Below, one piece after another: positions 1 to 11,128 of a DNA stretch of 64,000 nt. Location: NCBI GenBank assembly GCA_023548195.1, contig JAJHZJ010000271.1:671065-735064 (forward strand). The letters are read 5' to 3'. The position numbers and the translations under genes were made by a program. The notes under the pieces are model-generated. The model worked only from the letters and a program-made list of their open reading frames with translations, had not been told where the DNA came from and did not search any database. Source of the DNA: Bettongia penicillata ogilbyi (lineage: Eukaryota > Chordata > Mammalia > Diprotodontia > Potoroidae). How positions within the stretch are numbered: the first letter of the stretch is position 1; every line of letters starts with the position of its first letter.

Positions 1-803
1 TTGTGCTTCAGACCAGTTCATATTCCCTTCTGGATTTTCAGATGGGTGTCCCATCTCAATATTGACTTCTTTGGTATTTGTGTTTTGGTCCTTGTCCCCA
101 AAAAATGATTCTCTGATCATTTCTGATTTGCTTCTTACTCATGATATTAACCCTTTTCCCAGCTTTTAAAGTAGATCTCTGTGTCTGTGGTAGAGTGAGC
201 TCTGTCCAACAGTTTTTGTGCCTAAAACTTGAGACTTTGTGTGTTGTGGCTTGTGGTTCTTTCAATTAGAAACTAAAATGCTGCAGCTTACCTGGTACAG
301 AACTGGCTGGTATTTGAAAGCAAAGGTCAGATGAGGTGTTTGGGGTTTTCTGAATGTTGCCCTGAAGCTAGCTGGTTAAGTGTGGGCAGAGGGTTGGTCT
401 GGATGCCCAGAAGTTCCTCTTCTGAGTTAGAGCATAGCAAGCTCAGTTGTCTGCTCTAGTGTCTTCCCAATTCCACGGGGGTGCTGAAGCATGCCTGGGG
501 TCCTCGTGTTGGCAGTTGCTGGCTTCACCTCCCTGGGGTTCAAGATCTTCTCCAAGTTTGTTGAGGTAGAGTTGTCTGGGACAGCTCTGATCTTTCACTG
601 GTCTCCTTTGACCATGCCACAGCAAGAGGAATCCTCCTTATTTATCCCTCCCGTCTCACGGATTGAGAGTCTTTTTACTCCATCTGCTGCTCCCACTGTT
701 CCAGGGTTTATCCCAGGGAGATATTCTCTAGGCTTGTCAAGGTCAACAAGGAGAAGGATATAGCAATTACCGATCACTCTGCCATCTTGACTCTTGGAAC
801 TGG
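1..803 (-). mobile_element. L1 retrotransposon, 5' end (5' UTR and start of ORF1)
   Basis: Read on the minus strand, the element begins near 803 with a CAAGATGGCAGAG-type L1 start. It has a 5' UTR of roughly 650 bases and enters ORF1 at an ATG near 139. The ORF1 start encodes MSKKQIRNDQR and continues to the left edge of the window. The copy is cut by the window border, so its 3' end is not visible. Its right edge abuts HAL1 ORF1 sequence, which suggests it inserted into that HAL1. The same 5' UTR is present at 18440-19095, which supports the family call. The reading frame is degenerate. The longer plus-strand ORFs here are antisense shadows. Confidence 0.8.
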
Positions 804-2427
804 AATTCAATTCTTTCTATTTATATTATACCTTCTGGTGCTAGAATATCAGAGAAGTTTTCTTTGATAATTTCTTGAAAGATGATATCAAGGCTCTTTT
901 ATTATCATGGCTTTCAGGTAGTTCAATCCTTTTTAAATTGTCTCTCTTGGATTTATTTTGCACCTCAATGGTTTTTCCAATGAAATATTTCATGTTTTCT
1001 TCAATTTTTTTCATTCTTTCTTCCTATTTTATAGTTTCTAGATTTCTCATAAAGACATTAGCTTTCATTTGTTCCATTCTAAGTTTTAAGGAATTATTTT
1101 GCCCAGTGAGCTTTTGCATCTCCTTTTCCATTGGGCTCATTCTACCATTTTAAAGTATTCGTCTCCTCATTGGTTTTTTAGAACTCTTTTACCATTTGGA
1201 TTAGTCTATTTTTAAGGTTTTCTTTTCTTCAATATTTTCTTAGGTCTCCTTTACCAAGTTGTTGATCTGTTTTTCATTATTTTCTAGCATCACTCTCATT
1301 TTTCTTCCCAATTTTTCCTCTACTTCTCTTACTTGGTTTTTAAAATCCTTTTTGAGCTCTTCCATGGTCGGCAACAAATTTATATTTATCTTGGAGGTTT
1401 TAGAGGTAGGAGCTTTGACTGTGTTGATTTTTTTTTGGTTTTATGTTTTGATCTTCTTTGTCACCAAAGTCTGACTCTATAGTCTGAGGTTTTTTTTTTT
1501 TTTTTTTATATCCTGTCTTCTCATTTTCCCAGGAAAATAACTGACTTTCTCTTTGTCAAGGTAGAAATCTCTTCCCAGTGGGGGAGGGCCCATGTACTAC
1601 CCCAAACTTTAGGGGTTTTGTGCAGCTCTTTTCAGAACTATTTCTAATGTACTGTAAATTTTCAGTTCTTCCCAGATGGTAGGAGCAAAGGAGAGGTATT
1701 TACTCCTCTCTTGGCCTGTGCTATGACCTGTGAGTGTCCAAAAACACTCTTTTCTACCTTTGAACTGTGAGGAAGGTTCCCTCTCAGCTATAGGCACCAG
1801 CTCTGCCACACCAGTGTACCCCAACAGTGCCACCAAGTTCTGCAACCCATATCCAAGTATAGGGAAAGCAAGAGAATTCAGCCTGAGCACCAGTAAAATG
1901 ATTCCTGCAATTGTTCTCTGATCAGCAGCTTGATTCTCACACCATCTGTGAGCCAGGAGCTCCAGAATCAGTCACTGTCCCTGCTTCCTCTGCTGCCTCT
2001 GCTGCTGTCTCTGCAGTCTCAGCCACCTCCTCTGTCCTGGAGCAGAATATACTCCTCCCCCGCTCAGGTCCAACAGTTTCCCAGTGATCTCCTATGCTCT
2101 CTTTGGTGTTTGTGGACAGAATGTCTGGAAATGTCTAGAAAACACCTTGACTACCAGTGATTCAGTTACTTGAGGCCTTCTCCAGGTCATCTCTTCTGGC
2201 CCAGTCCATGCTTGACTGTGCTCCATATCCAATCCATTGTGACACATCCTTCCTGTCAGCCTTCCAAGCTGTCTTGGGTTGGAAACTTGTTTCACTCCAT
2301 GATTTTGTGAGTTCTGCAGCTCTAGAATTTGTTTAGAGTAATTTTTGAAAGGATTTGGAAGGATTTGGGGGACAGCTTGAGGAAATCTCTGACTTTACTC
2401 CACCATGTTGGCCCATTTTGAAACCAG
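804..2427 (-). mobile_element. HAL1 (half-L1), 5' part with decayed ORF1
   Basis: The minus strand carries an L1-type ORF1: an N-terminal segment near 1480, a lysine/glutamate-rich coiled coil at about 900-1400, and the start of the conserved RNA-binding part near 820-900. The 5' UTR runs to about 2427 and ends in an ACATGGTGGAG-like motif comparable to other HAL1 starts in the window. There are many stops, so it is not coding. The 3' part is missing because the L1 at 1-803 lies where it should continue; it is probably beyond the left edge. No ORF2 sequence is seen. Confidence 0.75.
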
Positions 2428-2755
2428 CTTTTTAATCATTTGGCTCTCCTCTTCCTAAAAATTGAAAAGTATCTCAATCCTGTAATGAATTTCTTCATAG
2501 CTTTAAAAAAACATCCAGGTTGTTTTTGTGGTTTCTACTTCTTAAAGGAGACATATCTTTTAAACATTTCAGTGAACTAAACATACACTATATGTGAACA
2601 TTTCAAAGAACAAAAAACAAAAATTACACTTGAAAACATGAACTTGTTTTGCAATTTCAAAAGTGTATATAAAATTTAACACAGTAGCAACTACTCTGTT
2701 TATGAGTGACCCTTTCTGAACTTCTATTCTTGTCTACTTTTGTCTGTTTCATTTT
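2428..2755. other. Unclassified AT-rich spacer
   Basis: No recognisable repeat or gene. It separates two HAL1 copies of opposite orientation. Confidence 0.4.
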
Positions 2756-4620
2756 TTATAGAATTTTACTTGGGGGACAAGAAAAATCAAAACATACAAC
2801 CAGAAGAAGACAACAAAGTCAAAGGTCCTACGTCTGAAGCCTCCAATAAAAAGTTGATTTGGTCTCAGGCCAAGGAAGAGCTCAAGAAGGATTTTGAAAA
2901 TAAAGTAAGAGAAATAGAGGAAAAATTGGAAGGAGAAATGAGAGTGATGCAAAGAAAAATAACAAAAATGGGTCAACAGTTTGCTATAGGAGACCTCTGC
3001 AAAAAAGCTAGACTTTAAAAAAAACAGGCTAATTCAAATGCCAAAAGGGTTCCAATGTCTCTGTGAATAAATAAGAAATTATAGAACAAAACTAACCAAA
3101 TGGAAACAAAACAGAAGACAATGTGAAATGTCTCATTGGTAAAACAACTAACTGGGAAAATAGAGCTAGGAGAGATAATTTAAAAATTATTGAACTATCT
3201 GAAAGTCATGATTTAAAAAAAAAACACCTGGATATCATTTTTCAAGAAATTATCAAAGAAAACTGCCCTGATCTTCTGGAATCAGAGAGTAAAATAGAAA
3301 TAGAAGGAGTCCACTGATAGCTTCCTCAAAGAGATCCCAAAAGGAAAACTCCTAGGAATATTATAGTCACATTCCAGAGTTCCCAGGTCAAGGAGAAAAT
3401 ATTTCAAGCAACCAGAAATAGTTCCAGTACTGTGGATACAAAATCATGATAACAAAATTTAACAGCTTCGACATTAAGGGACTGGAAGACTTGAGATATG
3501 ATATTCTGGAGATCAAGGAACTAGGATCAAAACCAAGAATCACCTACCCAGTAAAACTGAATATAATCCCTCAGGGGAAAAATTTAACTAATCAGTGAAA
3601 TGGAGGACTTTTAAGCATTTTTGATGACAAGACCAGAGATGAATAGAAAATTTGGCTCTCCCATACAAGACTTAAGAGAAGCATAAAAAGCTAAACAGCC
3701 AAGAGAAAACACAATGGGTTTATTCAAATTGAACTGTTCACATTCTTACATGGAAAGATAATACTTATAACTCATGAGACCTTTCTTAACAAACACACAC
3801 ATACATCACAAGGTGAGTTGAATATGAAGGGATGATATCTTAAAAATAAAATTAAGAGGTGAGAGAAGAATATAGTGGGAAAGGGTGAAATGGAGAGGTA
3901 GAATGAGGTAAATTATCTCACATAAGAGAGGCAAGGAAAAGCTTTTATAGTGGAGAGGAATAGGGGGAAGGTGAGAGGGAATAAGGGAATCTCACTCTCA
4001 CCAGATTTGATGTAAGGAGAGAATAACATACACACTTAGTTGGGTATGAAAATCTATTTTACCCTACAAGAAAGTAGGGGGAGAAGTGCATAAGAGAGAG
4101 TGGAATGATAGATGGGAGGACAAATTGGGAGAGGGAATAATCAGAAGCAAACACTTCTGAGTAGGGACAGGGTCAAAAAAGAGAATAGAATAAACAGAGG
4201 ACAGTATAGAATGGAGGAAAACATAGTTTATCACAACATGATTATTATGGAAATGTTTTGCATAACTACACATGAATAACCCACATGAAATTGCTTGCCT
4301 TCTCAGTGGGGGTGGATAAGGAGGGAAAAGGGGAATTGTCAGCTCAAAGTTTTAAAAGTAAATGTTAAAAATTGTTTTTCATGCAACTAGAAAATAAGAT
4401 ATACAGACAATATGGCAGAGAAATCTATCTTGCCACACAGGAAAATAGAAGAGAAAGGGGTTAAGAGAAGAGGGGGTGATAGAAGGGAGGGTAGATTGGG
4501 GGACAGGTTAATCAGAATGCACACCATCTTGGGTGGAGTGACAGGAGCAAAATGGAGAGAAAATATGGAACTAAAAATCTTGGGGAAGTGAATGTTGCAA
4601 ATAAAAAATAATTTTAAAAG
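2756..4620 (+). mobile_element. HAL1, 5'-truncated
   Basis: The copy starts inside ORF1 near 2756. Translated pieces include a glutamate/lysine coiled coil (2860-2970) and the conserved block around 3120-3310, with a LIGKTT motif followed by ENCPDLLESE-like residues. The C-terminal ORF1 domain is decayed at 3340-3690. A purine-rich 3' region of about 900 bases follows and ends in an A-rich tail near 4600-4620. Several frameshifts and stops show it is dead. No ORF2 follows, which separates it from L1. The 3' region holds two related purine-rich modules (about 4040-4380 and 4390-4615). Confidence 0.8.
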
Positions 4621-4731
4621 AAAATGCAAAAGCAAAAACATTGACCTAGGAGTTAGGAGAGGAAGTGCACAGTGATTTAACCAAAGATCATTAGAGTACC
4701 AATGTCTGAACTATTGAAGCAAAGATACACG

Positions 4732-4768
4732 TCTGTGTGTGTGCGTGTGTGTGTGTGTATGTGTGTAC
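4732..4768. repeat. (GT)n microsatellite
   Basis: Interrupted GT dinucleotide run with C and A substitutions. Confidence 0.9.
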
Positions 4769-4847
4769 CTAGAACCGTGTAAACCACATAATGTTAAAAC
4801 TGTGACTATTCATACAAAGTAAACAAAATGGGAGGTAAAATAATAAC

Positions 4848-5037
4848 AAGAATAGCTAGGTGACAAAGTGGAAAGAGCACCAAGCTTGGGCAAGTTACTT
4901 AACCCTGATTGCCTCAGTTCATCTCCTGTAAAATGAAATGCAGAAAGAAATGACAAACCTCTCTAGTATCTTTGCCAGGAATACCTCAAATGGGGACATG
5001 ATGAGTTGGACATGGGTGAAGCAACTGAAGAACCAAA
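4848..5037 (+). mobile_element. Mar1-type tRNA/RTE SINE, internally deleted
   Basis: The head reads AGCTAGGTGACAAAGTGGA, the middle CAAGTTACTTAACCCTGATT, and the tail has CTAGTATCTTTGCCAGGAA and GAGTTGGACATGGGTGAAGC. This order matches the marsupial tRNA-derived SINE with an RTE-like 3' tail. Part of the body between head and middle is missing. A CA microsatellite sits directly at its 3' end, a usual place for tail-derived repeats. Confidence 0.8.
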
Positions 5038-5093
5038 TACACACAAACATACACACACATGCATACACACACACACACACATACACACACACT
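5038..5093. repeat. (CA)n microsatellite
   Basis: About 55 bases of CA units with ATAC and ATGC interruptions, directly after the SINE tail. Confidence 0.9.
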
Positions 5094-5635
5094 CCAAGTT
5101 CTGTAGGTTTTCCATTGAGTCCAATGCATATCAGTCAGGGAAACAGTCATCTTACTGTTCTTTTTCCAGGCTTATGACTATGACAAACTCTTCTGAGTAG
5201 TTAGAGGCCTTCTCTTATTCGGCATACTCTACAACGCTCTGGGTCATGAAGGGACAAATACTACTGAAATGACTCAGCAACTACATGGACAGAGTGTCCT
5301 TAACACATGCCCATGAAAATATCTCATCTCAGAAAAATTCTTCACATAAAATAAACTGTCATTAATATTTTATACTTTGCTCTTCTGTGCTCTTTCAAAG
5401 ACTTTTCTCCATGAGAACCTCTCCCTGGAATTTTTGCTCATTAGCTCAAAGCATGATTGTTTAGCTTCCTAAACCAACTAAATTTAGGAACTACAATCTA
5501 TTTGAGTAGATGTTACTTTGAATCATACATTTCTCCAAATAGGTTCTTTTTTCCCTCACAGCCTTGTTAATTTCTATTAATCTCAAGTAGAGAACATTTT
5601 TTCTCCATTACTCATTATTCACACTCTTATAGTCA
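5094..5635. other. Unclassified non-coding
   Basis: No repeat, gene or RNA recognised. Confidence 0.35.
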
Positions 5636-5835
5636 GAAGAAATCTTAGATTCATAAAATTAGAGGTTCAAGAAACAATAGAGGACATCTAGTTCAAAACT
5701 TTCAATTCCTGATGAGGAAACTGAGGCCAAGAGAGGCAAAAAGTGTTATTTGAGATCACACAGGTAGTAAATGGTAGAGTCAGAATTTGAACACAGGTCC
5801 TCTGAGTCCAAATCATACACACATACTAATGAACC
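5636..5835 (-). mobile_element. MIR/CORE-SINE
   Basis: The reverse-complement hallmark GATGAGGAAACTGAGGCC is followed by GATCACACAGGTAGTAAATG and GAATTTGAACACAGGTCCTC, the typical order of an antisense MIR-like SINE. Confidence 0.75.
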
Positions 5836-6944
5836 ATGGGGATTTAATACATGCTTCAAGATGGCATTGATGTATACATGTTACTATAGAGCTAAAGAAT
5901 TCACTCTTCCATTGGAAATCATCATGACTTTTTAGGTCTACAGAGATTCCAAACAATCAACAGATAAGAGAAATAAATCTTATTACAGGTATTCTTTTAA
6001 AAATAAAAACAGAATTGATCAGTTTCCAGCTATTTGTCAATGAAAAAATACAGCATATACTATTGTTTCTAAATAATTACTACTGTTCTGTTTAGGGCAG
6101 CTTAGCTATGGATACATAGATTTGTTCAACCATGACAACTTCCAAATATCGCTACCACAAGGCTGATACATAATAGGGGCTTAATAAATTCTTGTTGATT
6201 TCTTGAGTTTCTTAAATGTTCAGCAACTGTGTCCAATAGAAGGAGCTTCTTGATTAATGAAATCAAGGATTCTTGAAACACTGGAACCAAATTTCAAAAG
6301 AAAAAATTCCAATGACACTAAATTTCAATCTTCAATAAATATACTTCTCTAACTCCATCTAAATAGAAAACTCAGTGACAAGTGAGATTGCTCTTTTTGA
6401 TGATTTTGTGCATTTTAATCTTGTGAACAGCAAAGTCTTTTGAAATTGAAGATAGATTTTTGTATTCTAGCTCTGCATTTTCCTCCTCTTCAGTGAATGT
6501 CTTTGTAAAGAATTTGCCTACTATTGCTCTTCAGGAAGTTCCTTTATGTGGGAAGTAAACAATTGTTCTATTTGTTTTGTGTGGTTTTAGTTCCTACATA
6601 CAGTAACCTTATCTGGTATCTGAAGGCCAGTGACAGTTATCTGTTTTGCTTTAAAATAGTCATCAATTAGGGTGTTGCAATCTGCTTTCAGTATCTTCAA
6701 AGCTGACTTACTGGCCCAACAAATTTTCTGAGTGTAACAGAAGTGTACATAAGTGATGTCAAGCTTTCTTATTATATACCAAGAGCTCCTCTGAATTAGT
6801 TTGTCAGGGAGCAAATATATTTATCGGTTGGTTATTATTATTTTATTAACTTCCTTAGAAGGAAATAGCAAAAACATGAAAAAGGAAGGATACAAAAAAA
6901 TTCCTAATTAGTTATTCATTTACAGAATCTGATGATAACAGAAA
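5836..6944. other. Mostly unclassified; short L2/MIR 3' tail at 6161-6200
   Basis: At 6161-6200 the string ATAATAGGGGCTTAATAAAT resembles the common 3' end of L2/MIR elements (plus strand). The rest, including a 75-codon minus-strand reading frame at 6587-6814, shows no family resemblance that I recognise. Confidence 0.35.
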
Positions 6945-7130
6945 TTTGAACCTATATAGAACCTAAGAAGCTATCAAGTCCAACTTCATTTTATAATTGA
7001 GAAAACTTAGACTTATACTGTGGAAGCTGTGACTCCCCCACAGTCACATTATAAATGTCATATGAGATTTGAAACTACCTCTTTCTGTTGCCAAAATCAA
7101 ATATGTTATTCACTATATCATACTGTTTCT
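6945..7130 (-). mobile_element. MIR/CORE-SINE, diverged
   Basis: Antisense MIR pattern: ATTTTATAATTGAGAAAACT, then CCACAGTCACATTATAAATG and GAGATTTGAAACTACC. It is strongly diverged. Confidence 0.55.
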
Positions 7131-7136
7131 CACGTT

Positions 7137-7260
7137 CTAGAGCTACATTAGATGAAATAGAATCGTGGTCTACTTCTGCCACTTCGCACTAGCATGACAT
7201 TGAGCAAATCAATTCATTTTTCTATGTCTCAGTGTCATCACATAAAATAAAGGTGAATTA
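7137..7260 (+). mobile_element. MIR/CORE-SINE fragment
   Basis: Sense MIR order: TCGTGGTCTACTTCTGCCAC, TGACATTGAGCAAATCAATT, then CTCAGTGTCATCACATAAAA. Confidence 0.5.
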
Positions 7261-7309
7261 ATGAACTCTAAATATTCTAATTATTTTTTATTTAATTAAG
7301 AATTATTAC

Positions 7310-8035
7310 ACATTCACTGTTAGATCTATACCCCAAAGATACCAAAAAGACAACAGGATCTATTTGTACAAAAATATGCAGAGCAACTCTTTTTCTGGTG
7401 GCTAAGAACTGGAAATCAAAGAAATGTCCATCAACTGAGTAATTCCTAAACAACCTCCGTTATATTATTTAAATGGAATATTATTGTGCTATAAGAAGTG
7501 ACAAACAAAATGAATATGATGGAAAACTATTCTGCTATATAAAATGATGAAGAGGCGGGCATCAGAAAGACCTGGAAAAACTTATATGAACTGAAACTGA
7601 GTCAAGTAAGCAGAACCAGGAGAGCATTGTACATAGTAATAGCCACAGTAGGTGATGACTTATTCTGATAGACTTAGCCCTTCTCAAATGCAAGGTCCTA
7701 AAATAATTCCAAACGACTCATGATGGAAAATGCTATCTACATCCAGAAAAAGAACTATGGAGTCTGAATGCAGAGGAAAGTAGACTATTTCTTTTTTTCT
7801 ACTGTTTTTTTCTTTCTTATGGTTCCTCTCATTCATTCTAATTCTTCTATACAGCAAAACTAATGTGAAAATATGTTTAATAGGACTGTATATGTAGATC
7901 CTATATGAGATCACACCCTGTCTAGGGAAGGAAGGGAAGAGGATAAAAATTAAAACTTATGTAAATGAATGTTGAAAAATAAATAATTTTCAAATAAATC
8001 AATCTTAAAAATAAATAAAATACAATAAAGCATTA
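7310..8035 (+). mobile_element. Old L1, ORF2 C-terminus and 3' UTR
   Basis: The plus-strand translation around 7370-7440 gives LVAKNWKSKKCPST, matching the C-terminal ORF2 block FVVAKNWKSRGCPSIG of the younger L1 at 43.4 kb. A 3' UTR follows with an AAGCAGAACCAGGAGA motif, ending in an A-rich stretch with AATAAA-like signals at 7975-8035. The frame is broken and the copy is severely 5'-truncated. Confidence 0.7.
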
Positions 8036-8054
8036 AAAAGTAAAGTTACAAGCA

Positions 8055-8470
8055 GGATGATTTCAGAAAAATTTGAAAATATATGAAGGGATCCAAACTG
8101 AAGTGAACAGAACCACGAGAATGTTGTACACAGTAACAGCAATATTGTTCAATGAAGAACTATGAATGACAGCCATTCTCGGCAATGTAAGACAATCCCA
8201 AAACACTGATGACAAAGACTATCCACTTCCAAAGAAAGAGCCAATATTGTTTGAATACAGACTGAAGTATGCTTTTTTCACTTGCTTTAATTTTTTCTTT
8301 TATTTAAATCTTCTTGTACAAAATGACAAATATAGAAATGTTTTACTTGATTTCACATGTATAAACTATATGGAGGGAAGCAGAAGAATGCAGGGATATA
8401 ATCTGAAACTAAAAACTTGAAAAAATATCAAAAAATGTTTTAGCATCTATAAAATTATGTTGAAATAATT
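8055..8470 (+). mobile_element. Old L1 3' end, second copy
   Basis: It repeats the 3' UTR motifs of the copy just upstream: GAACAGAACCACGAGAATG, CACAGTAACAGCAATATTG, then CTATCCACTTCCA. It ends A-rich near 8440-8470. Two 3' ends of the same broad family therefore lie in tandem, both 5'-truncated. Confidence 0.65.
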
Positions 8471-8539
8471 GGATGTTTTTTAAAGCAGCTGAGAAAATAT
8501 GAATAATCATCGACTCACTAGCTTGTTTTTACACCTTCA

Positions 8540-9420
8540 CAAAACACTTGACACATTTCTATACAATGAGAGGGTCCTCAATCTAGCTTTGAGAAGGAAA
8601 CAGGATTTTGAAAATAATATTCTATAGGATGCCACATTGTTGCAGTCACAATTGACTAAATGTATACAAAATATGAAGTCTCTGGAAAATATTTTCCTAT
8701 TTTTTAAAAAAATTAATTTGGTAGTGCAAAATGCCTTACTGAAAACTCTTCCAACCTGAATATGTGTCAAAATTATGAGATCTTGAAGCATGCAATTAAA
8801 GCATGCAATTCAGCTCTCTGAATATTAATATCACATGAAGCATTAACAAGGCAATGTACATTAATCAAAGGTGTATGTATCTGTCACTGAGGATGTTAAT
8901 ATCAGAAAATGCGTCTCTTTGGATGGTTACATACCCCAGATACATTTGTTTGTGGATGACTTTTTACATGCGGAATCAATCCTGGAACAGTGAAAGGATC
9001 ACTAAATAAAATCTATACTCACTCACAGAAGTGTGATCTACCTTTCTACAGAGAAAATAAAAATATCACATGAATGTAGAATGTCTATTGCCCTGCCTTT
9101 AATATGTATCTTAATGGACAGCCCATTGAGTTGTATACATATTTTTTCATATATTCTGTGTGGATAGAAATGAGATTGCCTCAGAGCAGAATAGGAGGAG
9201 GAAAAGGAAGAGAGACTAAGGAGAATTGTCTTCAGAAAATGAGAAGTCACTTTTAACGATTCCAAGCTTCTCTCTGAAATAAAGCCCATATTTTTTAACA
9301 TCAGTATTCTGCTTCTGAGATTATATGTTTGTGAATCATAAACCATCACAGTCTCCAAAGAAGAATGAAAAGTTATAGGTCATATGAACAACAATAAAGA
9401 TTTTCCTTTTGGCATCACTA
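8540..9420 (+). mobile_element. RTE-clade LINE reverse-transcriptase fossil
   Basis: The plus-strand translation near 8890-8990 contains the motif LFVDDFLHAE, aligning with the FADD catalytic motif of RTE reverse transcriptases. Near 9110-9210 there is MYLNGQPIEL followed by residues like IEMRLPQ, as in the downstream YLG/EMR block of RTE polymerases. The first catalytic D is retained, but frames shift several times, so it is inactive. It is a different lineage from the remnant at 52.2-53.3 kb. Confidence 0.5.
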
Positions 9421-10202
9421 CACTGAAAAGGATAACATATAGTCAATGAAAAATTGCACAAGGGAACTGCAAAAGGATATCATGGAAATGTGTGTGAATG
9501 GGGAAAAAAGGACACTCATATAATGGGATCAATCTTTTATCATTAACTTTGTTTTCTTGTGTTTTCGCTGGGATTATTATTTCTAAAATTATGTCAAATG
9601 AAGGTGAGCAGAAGCAGCACATTGAACTTGATCTGTTTTGGACCAGAAAAAAACTTATATAGTTATACCATAAAAGGAGTTTTAGTACTTTAATATTTAT
9701 ATTAATGTAAATACCAATTTCATTTGAAATCTTAGCACTGCCATACAAAATTTGTATGTGATTTTTTTGATAACTGTATATAATTTCTTATTTATTTACG
9801 GTATTAATTCAGTTAAAATATAATGATTTAGTTTTCCTTTCACTCCTAAACATACTATTCATTTGTCTTTTTAAAGTAGATCTTACTTTTCTCTGTTACA
9901 GTTTTTTATTTTGCAGTTTCTCTTTTTTCTTCTAAATATTTTCTAGTCATTTAAATTAAATAACAGTTCTTTACACTTTTAAAAGTTTTGCTAATATAAA
10001 CTTTTAGAAATAAAAAAATCTTTTGATTTTAGATGCATCCCAAAGGTCTTAAAATATTGTTTCACTATTATCGTTATCTTTAACATTATCTATTACTTCT
10101 ATAATATTTTTGCCTCCATCATGATGCACTATGTGATTATGTTTGTAACCATTTAAGTCTGCATGTTTTGCTCAAATTTCATTATTAATAAATTTTGCAT
10201 AA
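9421..10202. other. Unclassified AT-rich
   Basis: T-rich sequence with no recognisable family. Minus-strand reading frames at 9443-9748 show no recognisable product. Confidence 0.35.
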
Positions 10203-11051
10203 TAATTTATTTTTTAAAAATTATTTATTTTAAGTTTTCAACATTCAGTACCACAAAATTTTGAGTTCCAAATTTTCTACCCGTCTCTCCTCTCTGCCTC
10301 CAAAAATACCATGCATTCTGATTTCCCCTTCCACCAATATGCCCTCCCTTCTAACAGCTCTCCCTTCCCTTATTCCCATCTTCTCTCTTCTGCTGTAGGG
10401 CCAGATTAATTTCTATACCCCATTGACTGTATTTCTTATTTCTCTGTCACAGACAAAAATAATTCTCAACATTGGTTCCTAAAACTTTATGTTTCAGCTT
10501 CTCTTCCTTCGTCCCTCCCCACCCAACCCCAACGAGAAGGCAAGCAATTCAATATAGGCTATATATGTGTAGTTTTGCAAATGACTTCCATAATAGTCAT
10601 GTTGTGTAGAACTATTACCCTCCATCCCATTCTGCCTCCTATTTCTGTTGCCTCTTTTGACCTTGTCACTCCACAAGAGTAGTTTACTTCTAATTGCTCC
10701 CTGCTCCCCTTTGCCCTCCCTTCCATCATTCCCCCTCACCCTGCTTATTCACCTCTCCCTCACTTTCCTGTATTGTAAGATACATTTTCATACGAAATTG
10801 AGTATGAATGTTATTCTTTCCTTAAGTCAAATGTCATGAGAGTAAGTTTCACTTTTTCTCTCTCCTCGCCCCTTTTCTCCTCCTTTGGAAAAAGTTTTTT
10901 CTTGCCTCTTCTATGACATATAATTTGCCCCATTCCATTTCTCCCTTTCTCATCCCACTATATTCCTCTCTCATGCCTTAATTTTATATTTTTAGGTATG
11001 ATCCCTTTGCATTCAACTCACCCTGTGTGCTCTCTCTCTCTCTCTCTCCCT

Positions 11052-11128
<77 letters not shown>

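Noticed and set aside
4938..5200. Overlapping histidine/threonine-rich ORFs
   Set aside because: They are translations of the CA microsatellite and SINE tail.
6587..6814. 75-codon minus-strand ORF
   Set aside because: No recognisable domain, repeat or conserved context; length is compatible with chance in AT-rich DNA.
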